A DNA stretch of 64,000 nucleotides from Rapana venosa (lineage: Eukaryota; Mollusca; Gastropoda; Neogastropoda; Muricidae). Made by a program: the position numbers and the translations under genes. Under the pieces are notes generated by a model. The model searched no databases, was not told the DNA's origin, and saw only the letters and a list, made by a program, of their open reading frames with translations. Positions 34,706-44,649 of this stretch are shown piece after piece. The stretch is from the NCBI GenBank assembly GCA_028751875.1, contig CM054138.1:37972336-38036335 (forward strand), read 5' to 3'. Numbering within the stretch: position 1 is the stretch's first letter; every line of letters begins with the position of its first letter.

Positions 34706-35790
34706 TCAATCACATGTAACCAAGAAATCATGTCCTACATTCTCCATTTGAATAAGTACTCTATGATAGACTGGTCCATGTTCAATGTTGGCCTCACATT
34801 CATATCGTAGAATTTTGCAAATGTGGAAAAAATCTGTCGATCCAGCTGTTTTCATGATGATGTTTGCAAGTTTTGCTGCCGAGGTACTAGCTGACCTCTT
34901 ACTGTGTGCTGTGAAGCGTGTAATGTCAATGCCTGCCCTTTCCATTGCCCACTTCAGCCAGCGAGAGATGCTAGTAGCCCCTCTGTGCGGTGCTTGGAGA
35001 GTGATAAACAAATGTTGGGTGGAAGGAATTATGAGCCCTCAGTTCTTTGCTCCACCTAAGGTATTCTTTCAAAGTGTGAACTACACACACAGCCTCCTTT
35101 TCCACAAAAGCCATGAGTTATTCAGTGATTGATGGAGTCCTCTTCTTGTTTTAATAAACTGGTTACCTAAAATATACATTTGTCCTTGTTAGTAACATAT
35201 CATATATGTCAAGTGCAGCAATAGTCTGCACCTTTGACCTGGCAGTAGCAAAATTTACATCACAAGTTTCATTCTCAGTTCCTTGAACGTCAGTTTTTTT
35301 CCACTGGAACTCGCATTTCTAGCATTTTCAGCACAATCTTTACATCCCAAGTTTGATGATCTTTGGTAGTGATGCTTTTCTTTCACAAACACCCTTCTTA
35401 AATCTTTTTACAAGTTCATATAACTGAACGTTGCCCTTCTTTCATAGTTCCAGAGAAAACAACTTATTCCAGAACAAGGAGTGCCCACAGTACAACATAA
35501 ATGTCCTTCTTTCACAGCTGCCAGAAAATTTACAGCTTTGGCTAGATGCAATGAAGCTGAATCCTTTTGTTGCTCACAAGCGTACCTCTCGCACTTCCGT
35601 ATGTACACATCATGAGGATATGAGAATACTGGTAGTGTCTTCAAAACAACCTTATGTTCTGAATCTTTCTCTGCTACTTTGCGGACTAACCGAGTCAAGC
35701 TTTTCCTTAGTGGATGTTTCATAGAGTGATTTTGGCTGACAAGAGGACAGGCCTGGCTGTGAGAATTTTCATCAGTGCTGGCCAAAAGGG
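34706..35790 (-). pseudogene. Tyrosine recombinase (Crypton/DIRS-like) remnant
   Basis: Two minus-strand frames look like one broken tyrosine recombinase. The upstream frame (35785-35408) has an N-terminal DNA-binding region with KCERYACEQQKDSASLHLAK and AVNFLAAVKEGHL, then VGTPCSGISCFL. The downstream frame (35011-34706) has the catalytic C-terminal region SISRWLKWAMERAGIDITRF then TAHSKRSASTSAAKLA, in which H-x-x-R of the family is present, followed by IMKTAG. A tyrosine in KILRYE could be the nucleophile but its spacing is uncertain. The middle, including the first catalytic arginine, is lost or frameshifted. Such enzymes move Crypton and DIRS-type elements by strand exchange. No partner RT is visible. 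A SINE lies directly upstream. Confidence 0.6.
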
Positions 35791-35799
35791 CTTTCTTTC

Positions 35800-36022
35800 T
35801 TTCTTTTTTTTATATCGAGGATAATGGAATAAGCACTTATTTGCTTTTTTACCTCTAGTCCCCGTGGGTATGCGGTTTTGTAAATTCTGCCATCTGTTCC
35901 CACCGACACACAATGGCCTACTCTTATGAAAAGCGGAAATAGATTTAACGTGTGCGCAAGATGTTCTGCGTGCGTTCGCACACGGGGCCTCGGTTTATAG
36001 TCTCATCCGAAGGACTTAGGGG
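35800..36022 (-). mobile_element. tRNA-type SINE, 5'-truncated
   Basis: The tail word tatcgaggataatggaataa and the body (tgcggttttgtaaattctgc, gcctactcttatgaaaagcg, gcaagatgttctgcgtgcg, tttatagtctcatccgaagg) match the full copy at 37085-37422. The tRNA-like head at the right side is missing. Confidence 0.85.
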
Positions 36023-36665
36023 TGGTTTTTCTAGGCTCGTGCTACAATAACCTCTCATGCTAGTCTTTCTTTAAGCTTGCCAGGACACGGGATTGAATGC
36101 TGAAAGTGACAAATCAATACACAGTCTAATTTGGCAAAATGTAGAATGGATATTCTTTTCTTTAGAATCATCATCAGCGGCAGCAGTCCCTTGATCAAGA
36201 TGGCGCCGGGAAAGACGCGGTACACTCCAAGCGGATCTGTCTTCATTCTTTCGCAGCAACAGTCACGTCAAGTCAAGGCTGGTCCAATCTTTGATGTTCT
36301 GCACCCATTTTCTTCATCTGTCTGCCCTTGAGTAAGATACATGACGCCTGACAGCACCAGACACTCAGCTTCCTCCTCGTTACAAACAGCCAGAAGGCTT
36401 TCATGATCATCTTTTGTCACACTCATTCGTTGATTCTGTGGTCCATCTAGAAAATGTGTAGGAGCCTTCTGAATTATTTGATTTCGAAGGCTCGTATTTT
36501 CTCTTCCATTTCCGTAGTCAAGGTCCATGTAGACTACGTTATGCTTAAATTTCATATATGCTCGGCTTCATTGATGTGGGAAAGGAGCATTTACTACTGG
36601 CTGCTTAACTGGTTAATTGACAGGGGCGTTTGGTGTGACATGACCAGTTTTTTAGGAAAGTTTCC
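36023..36665. other. Unassigned stretch upstream of the recombinase remnant
   Basis: A minus-strand open frame of 95 codons (36555-36268) contains acidic and polar sequence with VTKDDHESLLAVCNEEEAEC. It is in the orientation of the recombinase remnant and could be part of that element, but I recognise no domain. No other feature is seen. Confidence 0.3.
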
Positions 36666-36672
36666 CTTGTTG

Positions 36673-36850
36673 GCCAATGACAATTATCAATGACATAATT
36701 ACCAATGACATAATTACCAACGACACAATCACCAGTGACACAATTACCAATGACGTAATTACCAATTACATAATTTTCAATGACATAATTATCAATGATA
36801 CAATTCAATGACACAATTATCAATGACAATTATCAATGACATAATCATCA
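36673..36850 (+). repeat. 15-bp minisatellite
   Basis: About eleven copies of a unit close to caatgacataattac, with some shortened copies, lie head to tail. The minus strand stays open through most of it and would encode a five-residue NYVIG-like repeat, which follows directly from the 15-base period and is not evidence of a protein. Confidence 0.85.
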
Positions 36851-36854
36851 ACTG

Positions 36855-37062
36855 GGGAAATCGGGAAAAGTGCTGAAGATTGCAAAAAGTACTCAGGAAA
36901 AGTACTGAAGATTGCAAAAAGTACTCAGGAAAAGTGCTGAAGATTGCAAAAATATCAGGAAAAGTGTGAGATTCAAAATACCAGGAAAAGTGCTGAAGAT
37001 TGCAAAATGTACCCAGGAAAAGTGCTGAAGATTGCAAAAAGTACCCAGGAAAGGGGATGAAG
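36855..37062 (+). repeat. 32-bp minisatellite
   Basis: Roughly six to seven units of about 32 bases share gtgctgaagattgcaaaa and agtactcaggaaaa. They begin within a few bases of the preceding 15-bp array. Diverged unit-like sequence (agtactgggaaaaatttgc) reappears at 37426 beyond the SINE. Confidence 0.85.
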
Positions 37063-37084
37063 ATTTATTTTTTCTATTTTTATT

Positions 37085-37422
37085 TTATTCTTTTATATCG
37101 AGGATAATGGAATAAGCACTTTTGTGCTTTTTTACATCAAGTCCCCGAGTGTTTGCGGTTTTGTAAATTCTGTCATCTGTTCCCACCGGCACACAATGGC
37201 CTACTCTTACGAAAAGCGGAACAAGATGTAACGTGTGCGCAAGATGTTCTGCGTGCGTTCGCACACGGGGCCTCGGTTTATAGTCTCATCCAAAGGACTT
37301 TTGGGGAGAGTGGAGTCTGCACTGATGTTAACTCCAGGGGAAAATATCCCCTTGAACGGGAATCGAACCGGGGTCGTCAGATTGCGAGCGCAATGTTCTG
37401 ACCACTAGGCTATCCCGTCTTG
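37085..37422 (-). mobile_element. tRNA-derived SINE, full-length reference copy
   Basis: On the minus strand the element begins gacgggatagcctagtggtc, containing an RNA polymerase III A box (tagcctagtgg, 37402-37412), and has a canonical B box ggttcgattcc (37359-37369) about 32 bases on, as in a tRNA gene. A body of about 250 bases follows and it ends in the tail whose plus-strand form is tcgaggataatggaataagc. SINEs of this sort are transcribed from the tRNA-like head and copied by a LINE's RT. Related copies lie at 17.5, 20.6, 35.8, 42.1, 47.6 and 53.0 kb. Minisatellite-like sequence flanks both ends, so it seems to have inserted into the 32-bp array. Confidence 0.85.
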
Positions 37423-37429
37423 AAAAAAA

Positions 37430-38690
37430 GTACTGGGAAAAATTTGCAAATTTCAAATATATCGGGAAAACCCTTGGAGATAACTCTCAGAAGTGTTGCA
37501 ACTCTTTAGACTTCTCGGAAGGGAATTATAAATGGTGTTAATCCCCCTCTTCGGGTGCCTCTGGGAAACTAAATGAAAAGAAGTGTTAATCTGACTTTTA
37601 GTTTTTTTTCTTTTTCCCTCTTTTTTTTAAGTGGGTAGGGTGGTAAAAGGCTGATGTGTTAATTTTGTTCAATAATTTTTAAAAATGTGTGTGGGGGTTT
37701 TTAAAAAGAGGTCTGTTGGGTGAACTTTTTTATAATGGGGTTGATTTGTTTCCCTTTAATTTTTTGTTTTCTCAGTTGTTCTCCCTGCTGGACGTCAAGC
37801 TTGGTGTTGGAGGCCCGTGCAATCGGCACACTTAGCAAGAAGGGGGGAAGAGTGGCCTTGTGTGCAGGTTTTGGGGGGATACAAATTTCAAAACGGGGTG
37901 ATGTGGGGGTGTTGATTCAACTGAAATATAAAATAAAAAATCTAACATGAAATGTACCCGTTTTGGCGGTCCCTTTTTTGTTTGCTTGAAAATTTTAGCC
38001 AATAATGAATACGTCTTTTCCCCGGTTACGCTATTTTTTTCCCTTTTGGTAAAAGTTTTTGTGCAAAGTTTTCCTTTTTTCTTTTATTTGAATTTCCTCT
38101 GTTGAAATTTTTATTCGGTGTTTTTTCTTCTTGGTTAATTTTACCTTTTATTTTTTTTGGGGCCCAAACTTTAATTTTTTGTTTTTGTGGGTTTAAAAAC
38201 AAATTCTCGGGTTTTCTGAAGCCCAAACAACATTCAAGTAATGAAGAGAAGACGTACGAAAGGATTGGGGTTGATATCTGGCATTTGAAATGGAAAACCC
38301 GTTTTGATGACGGTTGACCCTTACAATTTTCTATTGCATGCCTTCCCTAATGTGCAAAATGTCGTGCGGAAACTTTTTTTTTCCGAGAAAACAAAAAGTT
38401 TCAAAAAAAATCTGTTGAACACAACAAAAAAAAAGAACAGGGGAAAAGGCTATTTCCCCCGGGGTTCCTTTACTTTTTTTGCAAAATGAAATTTTACAGA
38501 ACACCCAAACAACATAAAATTTCACAAAGAGAGCATAAAATTAATTTCAATGATTGTATTGGGACCAAACTATAATTACATTTTTGAATCTTTCTTGGAA
38601 GGAAAAAAACTAGAATTCTCCTTTAACCCACAAGGTTGGGTTTTCAGCGCAATGACCCCAGGTGGGTTTTTTTCCCAAATAATTAAAAAA
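37430..38690. other. Mildly distorted non-coding stretch
   Basis: Moderately lengthened homopolymers are common, especially from 37.6 to 38.7 kb. A few short open frames have no recognised motif. No gene or repeat family was identified. Confidence 0.5.
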
Positions 38691-39691
38691 AGCGTGATTG
38701 GCCTGACATTTAGACGGGTTATAAACAAATTCACGTAAAATCGATTTGTATTCCAACCCAATAAAAAGGATTTGATGAAAATAACATTATAAATTTTGTC
38801 ACCTTTAACCAAATTCCTCTTTACCACCTATTTAGTTCCTCCTAATTGTTACCAAAAAAAACATTAACAATAACCATACCTCAACACATTCTTGTTTAGA
38901 TCTTATCTTTACAGAGAGTCCGAACCTAGTACACTCAGTTGAAGTTCTGCCAGCTATCTGTAGCGACCACAGTGTTCCTTGTGCCACTGTCAGAAATACA
39001 ATTACAAAAGAACAGCCGTTTAAACGAATAATACTTAACTAGGTAAAACAAAATTTTGTAATCTGTTGTTGGAAGTGAATTGGGACGAAGTTATTTATGC
39101 TGAAACTCTAGATGAAAGTGCTGAGATGTTTTCAAAGGTTCTCATGGGAAAAGCCAAATTATGTATGCCAGAGAAAAAAAACACAGCTAGAATACACCAC
39201 AGAACTAGAAAGTGAGGTTGGAAACCCGTCCAAGTTTGGACAAAAGGAGTGGTGGAAGCTAGTGAAACTGTTTCTGAAAAAGAAAGGAGTAAATGCTAAC
39301 GAAATCCCTCCTATTTTGTATAACCACACTTGTTCTATTCAAGGCAAATATTTTCAATAGCTTTTTCATTTCCTAGTCTACTCTGGAAAATGATGACGAT
39401 GATACCCCTGACATTCCTTTTCTTGAAAAGGAAATAAACGAAATTTTGCCGTCAGCTTCTGAAGTTGAAAATGTCATTCTTAACCTGGATACGAATAAAG
39501 CAGTAGGATTAGATTTAGTTCACAATAAACTCTTAAAATCATCTCTACCATCTATTCTAAATCCGCCTTACTAATCTCTTAAATAAATGTCAAACGAATG
39601 TAGGTTCCCAAAAATTTGGGAAACAGTTTAGTAAATCCTATTCATAAAAAAAGCATCAAAAGAACTATGTAACAACTATAGACCAATTTCA

Positions 39692-40262
39692 TTGTTAAGT
39701 TGCGTTGGGAAGGTTTTAGAAAAATGTATTCACTCAAAAGTGTATAAATTCCTCTCATCTAACCACATTCTTTCTCCATTCCAATCAGGTTTTACTCCTG
39801 GAGACTCTGTGAACCAGTTACTCTGTATATATATAACAGTCTTTGTTCCTGATTGTGGAATTACAACACAAGCCGTGTATTTTGACATATCAAAAGCGTT
39901 CGACCGTGTCTGGCACAAATGAAAGCATATGGTATATTATGTAGTAAATTATGAGACTGGTTTTTTGACTATCTTTCAAACCGTACCCAAGCAGTAGTTA
40001 TAAAAGGTAATACATCAGATTTTAAAACAATAAGTGCCGGTGTTCCTCAGGGATCAGTCTTAGGTCCACTATTATTTATAATTTATATACATGATATTGT
40101 GAACAATATAGAATCTGATATGACTTTCCCTGACGATACTAGCATGTCTTTAGCAGTAAACCATCCAAACATTCGCGCCGAAACACTTAATTCCGATTTA
40201 GAAAAAATAGATTCTTGGGCCAAGTGCTGGAAAGCTACTTTTAATGCAGACAAGAACTCTTA
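39692..40262 (+). pseudogene. LINE E reverse transcriptase palm
   Basis: An open frame at 39692-39922 covers RT motifs 2 to A: GKVLEKCIHSKVYKFLSSN, FQSGFTPGDSVNQL, then VYFDISKAFDRVWHK, in which the first catalytic aspartate lies in FDIS. After a stop at 39920, motif B (AGVPQGSVLGPLL) and motif C continue. Motif C reads Phe-Pro-Asp-Asp at 40126-40137, with both aspartates kept but the usual alanine replaced by proline. The RT would have primed cDNA synthesis at the nicked target. Stops and frame changes make it a pseudogene. Confidence 0.8.
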
Positions 40263-40456
40263 AATTTTTCTCGCAACAATAACATGATCCTACCACTCTC
40301 ATTTGATTCAAATTGCCTTGAAAATAAAAGTATGCACAAACACTTAGGTATCAATCTTCAGGACAATTGCAAATGGGATGAGCATCTAAAAACATAATAA
40401 ATATGTGCCTCAAAAGCTATAAATAAAAACTTAGTAGAAAAACTCTTAAAACAATG

Positions 40457-40748
40457 TAAAGGTAAAGGTAAAGGAGTCCCATAACCTATAAGGTCGTAGG
40501 GGAGCGAGGCATCAGAGACCTCACTTCTCTAGGGCCAGCATATTGAGGGCGGCGCCCATCTCCTCTCCCTCGCTGCTTTACCTTCCCTGACCCTAAAGAG
40601 GGCAGGTACCCATTTACAGCTGGGGGGAACTGTACTGAAGCCAAGGCGCGCAAACGGTCACCCATCCAAGTGGTAACCACGCTCGACGCTGCTTAACTTG
40701 GCTGGGGGAAAGCGAGTGCTCCGACCACTGAGCTATCCCGTCCCCCTG
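40457..40748 (-). mobile_element. tRNA/5S composite SINE inserted in LINE E
   Basis: On the minus strand the copy opens with gggatagctcagtggtcgg (tRNA A-box type, near 40725-40740) and continues with agttaagcagcgtcgagc, ggttaccacttggatggg and tgaccg (40655-40699). That segment closely follows the internal control region of 5S rRNA. A body with tgtaaatgggtacctgcc and gtgaggtctctgatgcctc follows, ending in a short (CTTTAC)n tail. The element is flanked by acaatg on both sides (40451-40456 and 40749-40754), a probable target-site duplication. Removing it with one duplicate brings RT sequence of LINE E back together within one base. Confidence 0.85.
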
Positions 40749-41756
40749 ACAATGGGACCCGTCATTATACTCCCTCATTTCGACTATGCCGGGCATTGAA
40801 TAAATTTTAATAATAATAATAATAATAAATAATATGGAATTTAATAGTGTGGGAACAACTGTACCGAAACACAGTCCAAATCACAGTAGAACTGTTCGTG
40901 GCAAAAAATCACGAAAAATTCAACCCAAGAGTCTGGATTCGTACTTTCGGAAACCCGCAAATTTCACAAAATAAAATGGTAATGATTTAGGTCCCCACTA
41001 CTTAGTTGATCTTGTTCCTGCACAAGTAACACAGATAAATCCCTACCATAGAAGGCCTTTCATTCCTTCTACTACTGTATTGTGGAACTCTTTACCAGAT
41101 TGTATTTAAAATGGTCATTCTTTAAGTCAGCTCAAACGATATTTATCTGCAAACGATCCCGTTGCACCTTTGTATTTTTATCATGGTGAAAGGAAAGAGC
41201 AGATATTGCATTGTCGACTTTCGACTCGGAATAAGTGATTTAAAATATGTTTCATCGCCATATAGCAAACGATTCATCAATGTGCCTGTGGTAACGCGCA
41301 AGAGACAGCCGAACACTATTTGCTGTTCTTCCCTAACTTTCACCTAGTACATGCCTACACAATTGCCTCCCTTCCCCCCGAATATGTTCATTTTCAAATT
41401 CTTTTATCAGGCATCCCTGAATTCAGTATGAAACCAAACATTTATTCGTTGAAATTGTCCATCAGTTTATATCTGATTCAAAAAGATTTTTGTTATATTT
41501 CTTGTCGGATGGTAGCCTATTTGAGGTTGTCATTCAGGCTGGAGGTACTTAATTTTAATAGGTACTTAGCTTTTTGCTCTCCACTGACGTATGTGTGATT
41601 GTTGAAAAGAAAGCAAGAAACAGAGAAATTTTTTGCAATGATTGCTGACATAGTACACGATTTATTTAATAATTGTCCTGCTTATGTAAATTATACCCTT
41701 GTTATTATATCAACTAAGAGCATTCTTGGCCTTGTGGATGTTATTTTCCTAAATTG

Positions 41757-41800
41757 CTCTCTCTCTCTCTCTCTCCATCTCTCTGCTCTCTCTCTTTTCT

Positions 41801-41840
<40 letters not shown>

Positions 41841-41871
41841 CTCCCCTCTCTCTCTCTCTCTCTCTCTCTCT
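41757..41871 (+). repeat. CT microsatellite
   Basis: A CT-dinucleotide tract of about 115 bases with a few interruptions. The leucine/serine open frames across it have no coding support. The rest of 41.53-42.06 kb has no recognised feature. Confidence 0.9.
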
Positions 41872-42059
41872 GGTTTTCCTATTCAGATTATTTTTGTTTG
41901 TTTATAGGTCTGGGTTTATTCTACAAATTGATATGTTTCTTTGTGTTGTTTTTGCTTTTTTCTTACATTAGCAAGATTGCAATTGATGAAAATGTTTGTT
42001 GTTGTTGGTTTACATTTTGCAGCTCAGCAGCCGTTGTGTTCATGTTAGTCTTTTATTTA

Positions 42060-42148
42060 TTTATTTATTCTTTTATATTCGAGGATAATGGAATAAGCCC
42101 TCATGTGCTTTTTTACATCTAGTCCCCGTGTGTATGCGGTTTTGTACA
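42060..42148 (-). mobile_element. tRNA-type SINE, tail fragment
   Basis: The tail tcgaggataatggaataagc and the adjoining ctagtccccgtgtgtatgcg with ggttttgtacattttg match the SINE reference copy, which then stops. Only the 3' 90 bases of the SINE are present, as expected for a 5'-truncated insertion. Confidence 0.8.
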
Positions 42149-42439
42149 TTTTGTTTAATTGAGACACACCATGAGCTACAAGCTTCTTGTTGCTATGATT
42201 CCAAATTGCTGTTTTTTTTCAATGTTTATACTCATTTCTGAATAAAAATTATTTAAACCACTTTGAGATATTTTGTACTGTCGAAAGAACATTTATCTTT
42301 CAGCATGATTCCACGTGAAAGGGTGTACAAAAGCTAAAAAGCATGCATCTATACCTGCGCATGCATACATATATAAACATAAACACTCATATACCTCCAC
42401 CTCCGCATGCACACATGTATATTGTAGTGTTTAGAGGGG

Positions 42440-43985
42440 TTATTGTTGTCAGAGGTTTGTGATACACTTCATACATATACAGTCACTCCTGGATCACTTC
42501 AGCCTCTCTCCCAGAAAGCTCATCATTCTTGGTAACTTTAACTTCCATTTTGATAAGCAGTCTTCTTCTGATGTCAAACGTCTTTCTCTTTCTTTGTCAA
42601 AGAACACTCTTTCTCAGCTGGTAAATGAAGCAATGCACAGATCAGGACATAATTTAGACTGGCTAATTACCGATGTTTCCCAAGATCTGATCACATCTGT
42701 ATGAACTACTTTCTGATCATTCCACTGTTCTTTTCTCTCTAAACATTGCAAAGCCTATCAGAAAGAAAAAGAGATTTTCAAACTTTCCCTTCACAAGCTG
42801 CTGAACGTCTATCACAAACCTCTGACAACAATAAACACTACAATGATGTTTTCAGCCAACTGCTTGATGAGCATGCACTGACCGTCTCCTTCCTGATAGG
42901 CCATGTGCGCCATGGTACACTTATGACATCCTGGTCGCAAAGCGCAAACGCAGGCAACTAGAGCGGCAGTGGCGAAAATCAAAAACGGAAATTAATAAGC
43001 AGCTCTTTCGAAAACAAAGTCAAATCTTTAATTCTTTCAGAAAAAACAAAGTATTACTCTTCTCAAGTTCTTGATGCCACGTCTATGAAATCTCTCTTTT
43101 CCCTCATATCTACTCTTCTTGGAACTGTGCCTTCCATCCACAACCACTCTGAACTTCCTTTATATTTTCTGCATTCTTTTCTGAAAAGTCCATAACATTC
43201 GCTCCAAACTGGATCAGACTCCTTTCCAGCCTGCGCTTCCTGATCCCCAATTTTCTGGCACTCCTCTCTTTTTCTTTCATCCGACAAGTGAGAAAGAAAT
43301 CATGACAATTCTGAAAGAAATGACTATAAAACCATGTGATCTTGATCCCATACCTGCTTCTCTTTTCACATAGTGCCTACCACAACTTATACTCGCTATC
43401 ACGAAAATAGTAAACTCATCTCTTGTTTCAGGAAATATTCCATCAGCTCTCAAAACTGCTATAGTCACACAAAAAAGCATGACCTTGACCCTAACATTCT
43501 GAAGAATTATATTTCTAAGGTCGTTGAAAAAATAGTTCTCAAACAGCTCAACATCCACCTTCTATCCAACAATCTTCTTCCTCTGCCTATCGCGTCAACC
43601 ACAGCACTGAAGCCACCCTAGTACACACTTTAAACACGCTTCTACTCGCTTATGACTCAGGGAAAATCTCCCGTCTCACTCTACTCGACTTATCAGCAGC
43701 CTTCGATACTATAGACCACTAAATTCTTCTCTCCCGTCTTCAAAAAATGTTCGGTGTTACTGGCACAGCCCCTCACCTGGTTAATTCATACCTTACTGGC
43801 CGATTCCAGACAGTTGCAATAAACAAGATTTAATCAAAAACCTGCCAAACTGGAATGCAGAGTCCCACAGGGATCATTCTAGGCCCTTTTCTTTTCACTT
43901 TTACACGCCCCCTGTAAAAATAAAATAAATCGTCATCAAACAACCATCATTTTTTACGCGATGACTCTCTGTTCAAAGCAGTGTT
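42440..43985 (+). mobile_element. LINE F, CR1/L2-type remnant
   Basis: Endonuclease blocks come first: PRKLIILGNFNFHFDK (42512), HRSGHNLDWLITDVSQDLIT (42637) and a frameshifted LSDHS (about 42710). Linker blocks follow: WRKSKTEINKQLFRKQS (42974) and SLFSLISTLLGTVPSIHNHS (43092). RT blocks are CDLDPIPASLFT (43338), IVNSSLVSGNIPSALKTAIV-like text (43410), KVVEKIVLKQLNIHLLSNN (43517), LDLSAAFDTIDH (43687), a PQGSFLGPF-like block (about 43867) and the catalytic box near 43952-43965. In that box tacgcgatgac lacks one base compared with a Tyr-Ala-Asp-Asp codon series. The element ends in AT-rich DNA at about 43985. Many frameshifts are present. Confidence 0.8.
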
Positions 43986-44570
43986 TTATTTTATTATTAT
44001 TATTATTTTATTATTTATTTTTATTTTTATTACATTTTATTTTTCTTTATTATTATTGTTTTTAAATTTTTAATTTTTCGAACCCATGCATGTATGTACA
44101 CGACGCGGGCGCGCGGCCAATACTACATAATCCACCCATCATACAACAACATACGAAAAATTTTTAATACAACATTTTAATCTACAAAAACATACAACAA
44201 CAGACTAATAAAACATAAATTACATCAACATACTACATAATACTACAAAATAATACTACACCACACAAATCATACTACATCTAATACCTACATACATACA
44301 TACTACATACAAATACTTAATACATAAAATACATACATACAACAACATAATACATACTACTAAATACATACAACATACATACTTTTCATACATAATTCTA
44401 ACACATAAATACATCATGCTGATCCACCCATCCATCCATAGCCATCCATCCACCCACCCCCTTTTCCTCCACCATCCATACATACATACAACATCATACA
44501 TATTCACAACAACACAAAAACAACAACAAAAAACAGACAGACAAAACAACAGAAAAAAGACAACAGAAGA

Positions 44571-44573
<3 letters not shown>
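43985..44573 (+). repeat. AT- and ACAT-rich low-complexity stretch
   Basis: ATT-rich trinucleotides to about 44060 are followed by several hundred bases built from irregular cata, aaca and acat words with almost no G. No gene is recognised. Cysteine- and tyrosine-rich open frames on the minus strand reflect the composition. Confidence 0.7.

Positions 44574-44647
<74 letters not shown>
44574..44647 (+). repeat. Poly-T run of 74
   Basis: An unbroken run of 74 T. It could be the reverse-strand poly-A tail of a retroposed sequence, but it also borders a stretch of poorer quality sequence (44.65-46.05 kb), so a technical origin is possible. Confidence 0.85.

Positions 44648-44649
<2 letters not shown>

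Larger units (their letters stand above)
38700..41530 (+). mobile_element. LINE E, Jockey/CR1-type, interrupted by a SINE
   Basis: The element starts within the endonuclease C-terminus (SCLDLIFTESPNLVHSVE-like sequence at about 38890-38945, then ICSDHSVPCATV at 38958). RT blocks follow: LDTNKAVGLD (39487), NNYRPISLLSCVGKVLEKC (about 39678), FQSGFTPGDS (39780), VYFDISKAFDRVWHK (39877), AGVPQGSVLGPLLF (40035), a catalytic box read as FPDD (40126-40137), and LPHFDYAGH after the SINE (about 40773). The C-terminal domain has PLYFYHGERKEQILHCRLST (41170), then ETAEHY-like and PNFHLV sequence. Several frameshifts and stops are present. A SINE lies at 40457-40748. Confidence 0.85.

Noticed and set aside
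36605..36829. A pentapeptide-repeat protein on the minus strand
   Set aside because: The five-residue period arises from a 15-base minisatellite. The residues do not fit the A(D/N)LXX pentapeptide pattern.
37355..37415. A functional tRNA gene
   Set aside because: The A and B boxes are present, but acceptor-stem pairing is absent and the segment is the head of a dispersed SINE.
40655..40699. A 5S rRNA gene
   Set aside because: Only the internal control region is matched, inside a repeated SINE with an A-box head. The rest of 5S rRNA is missing.
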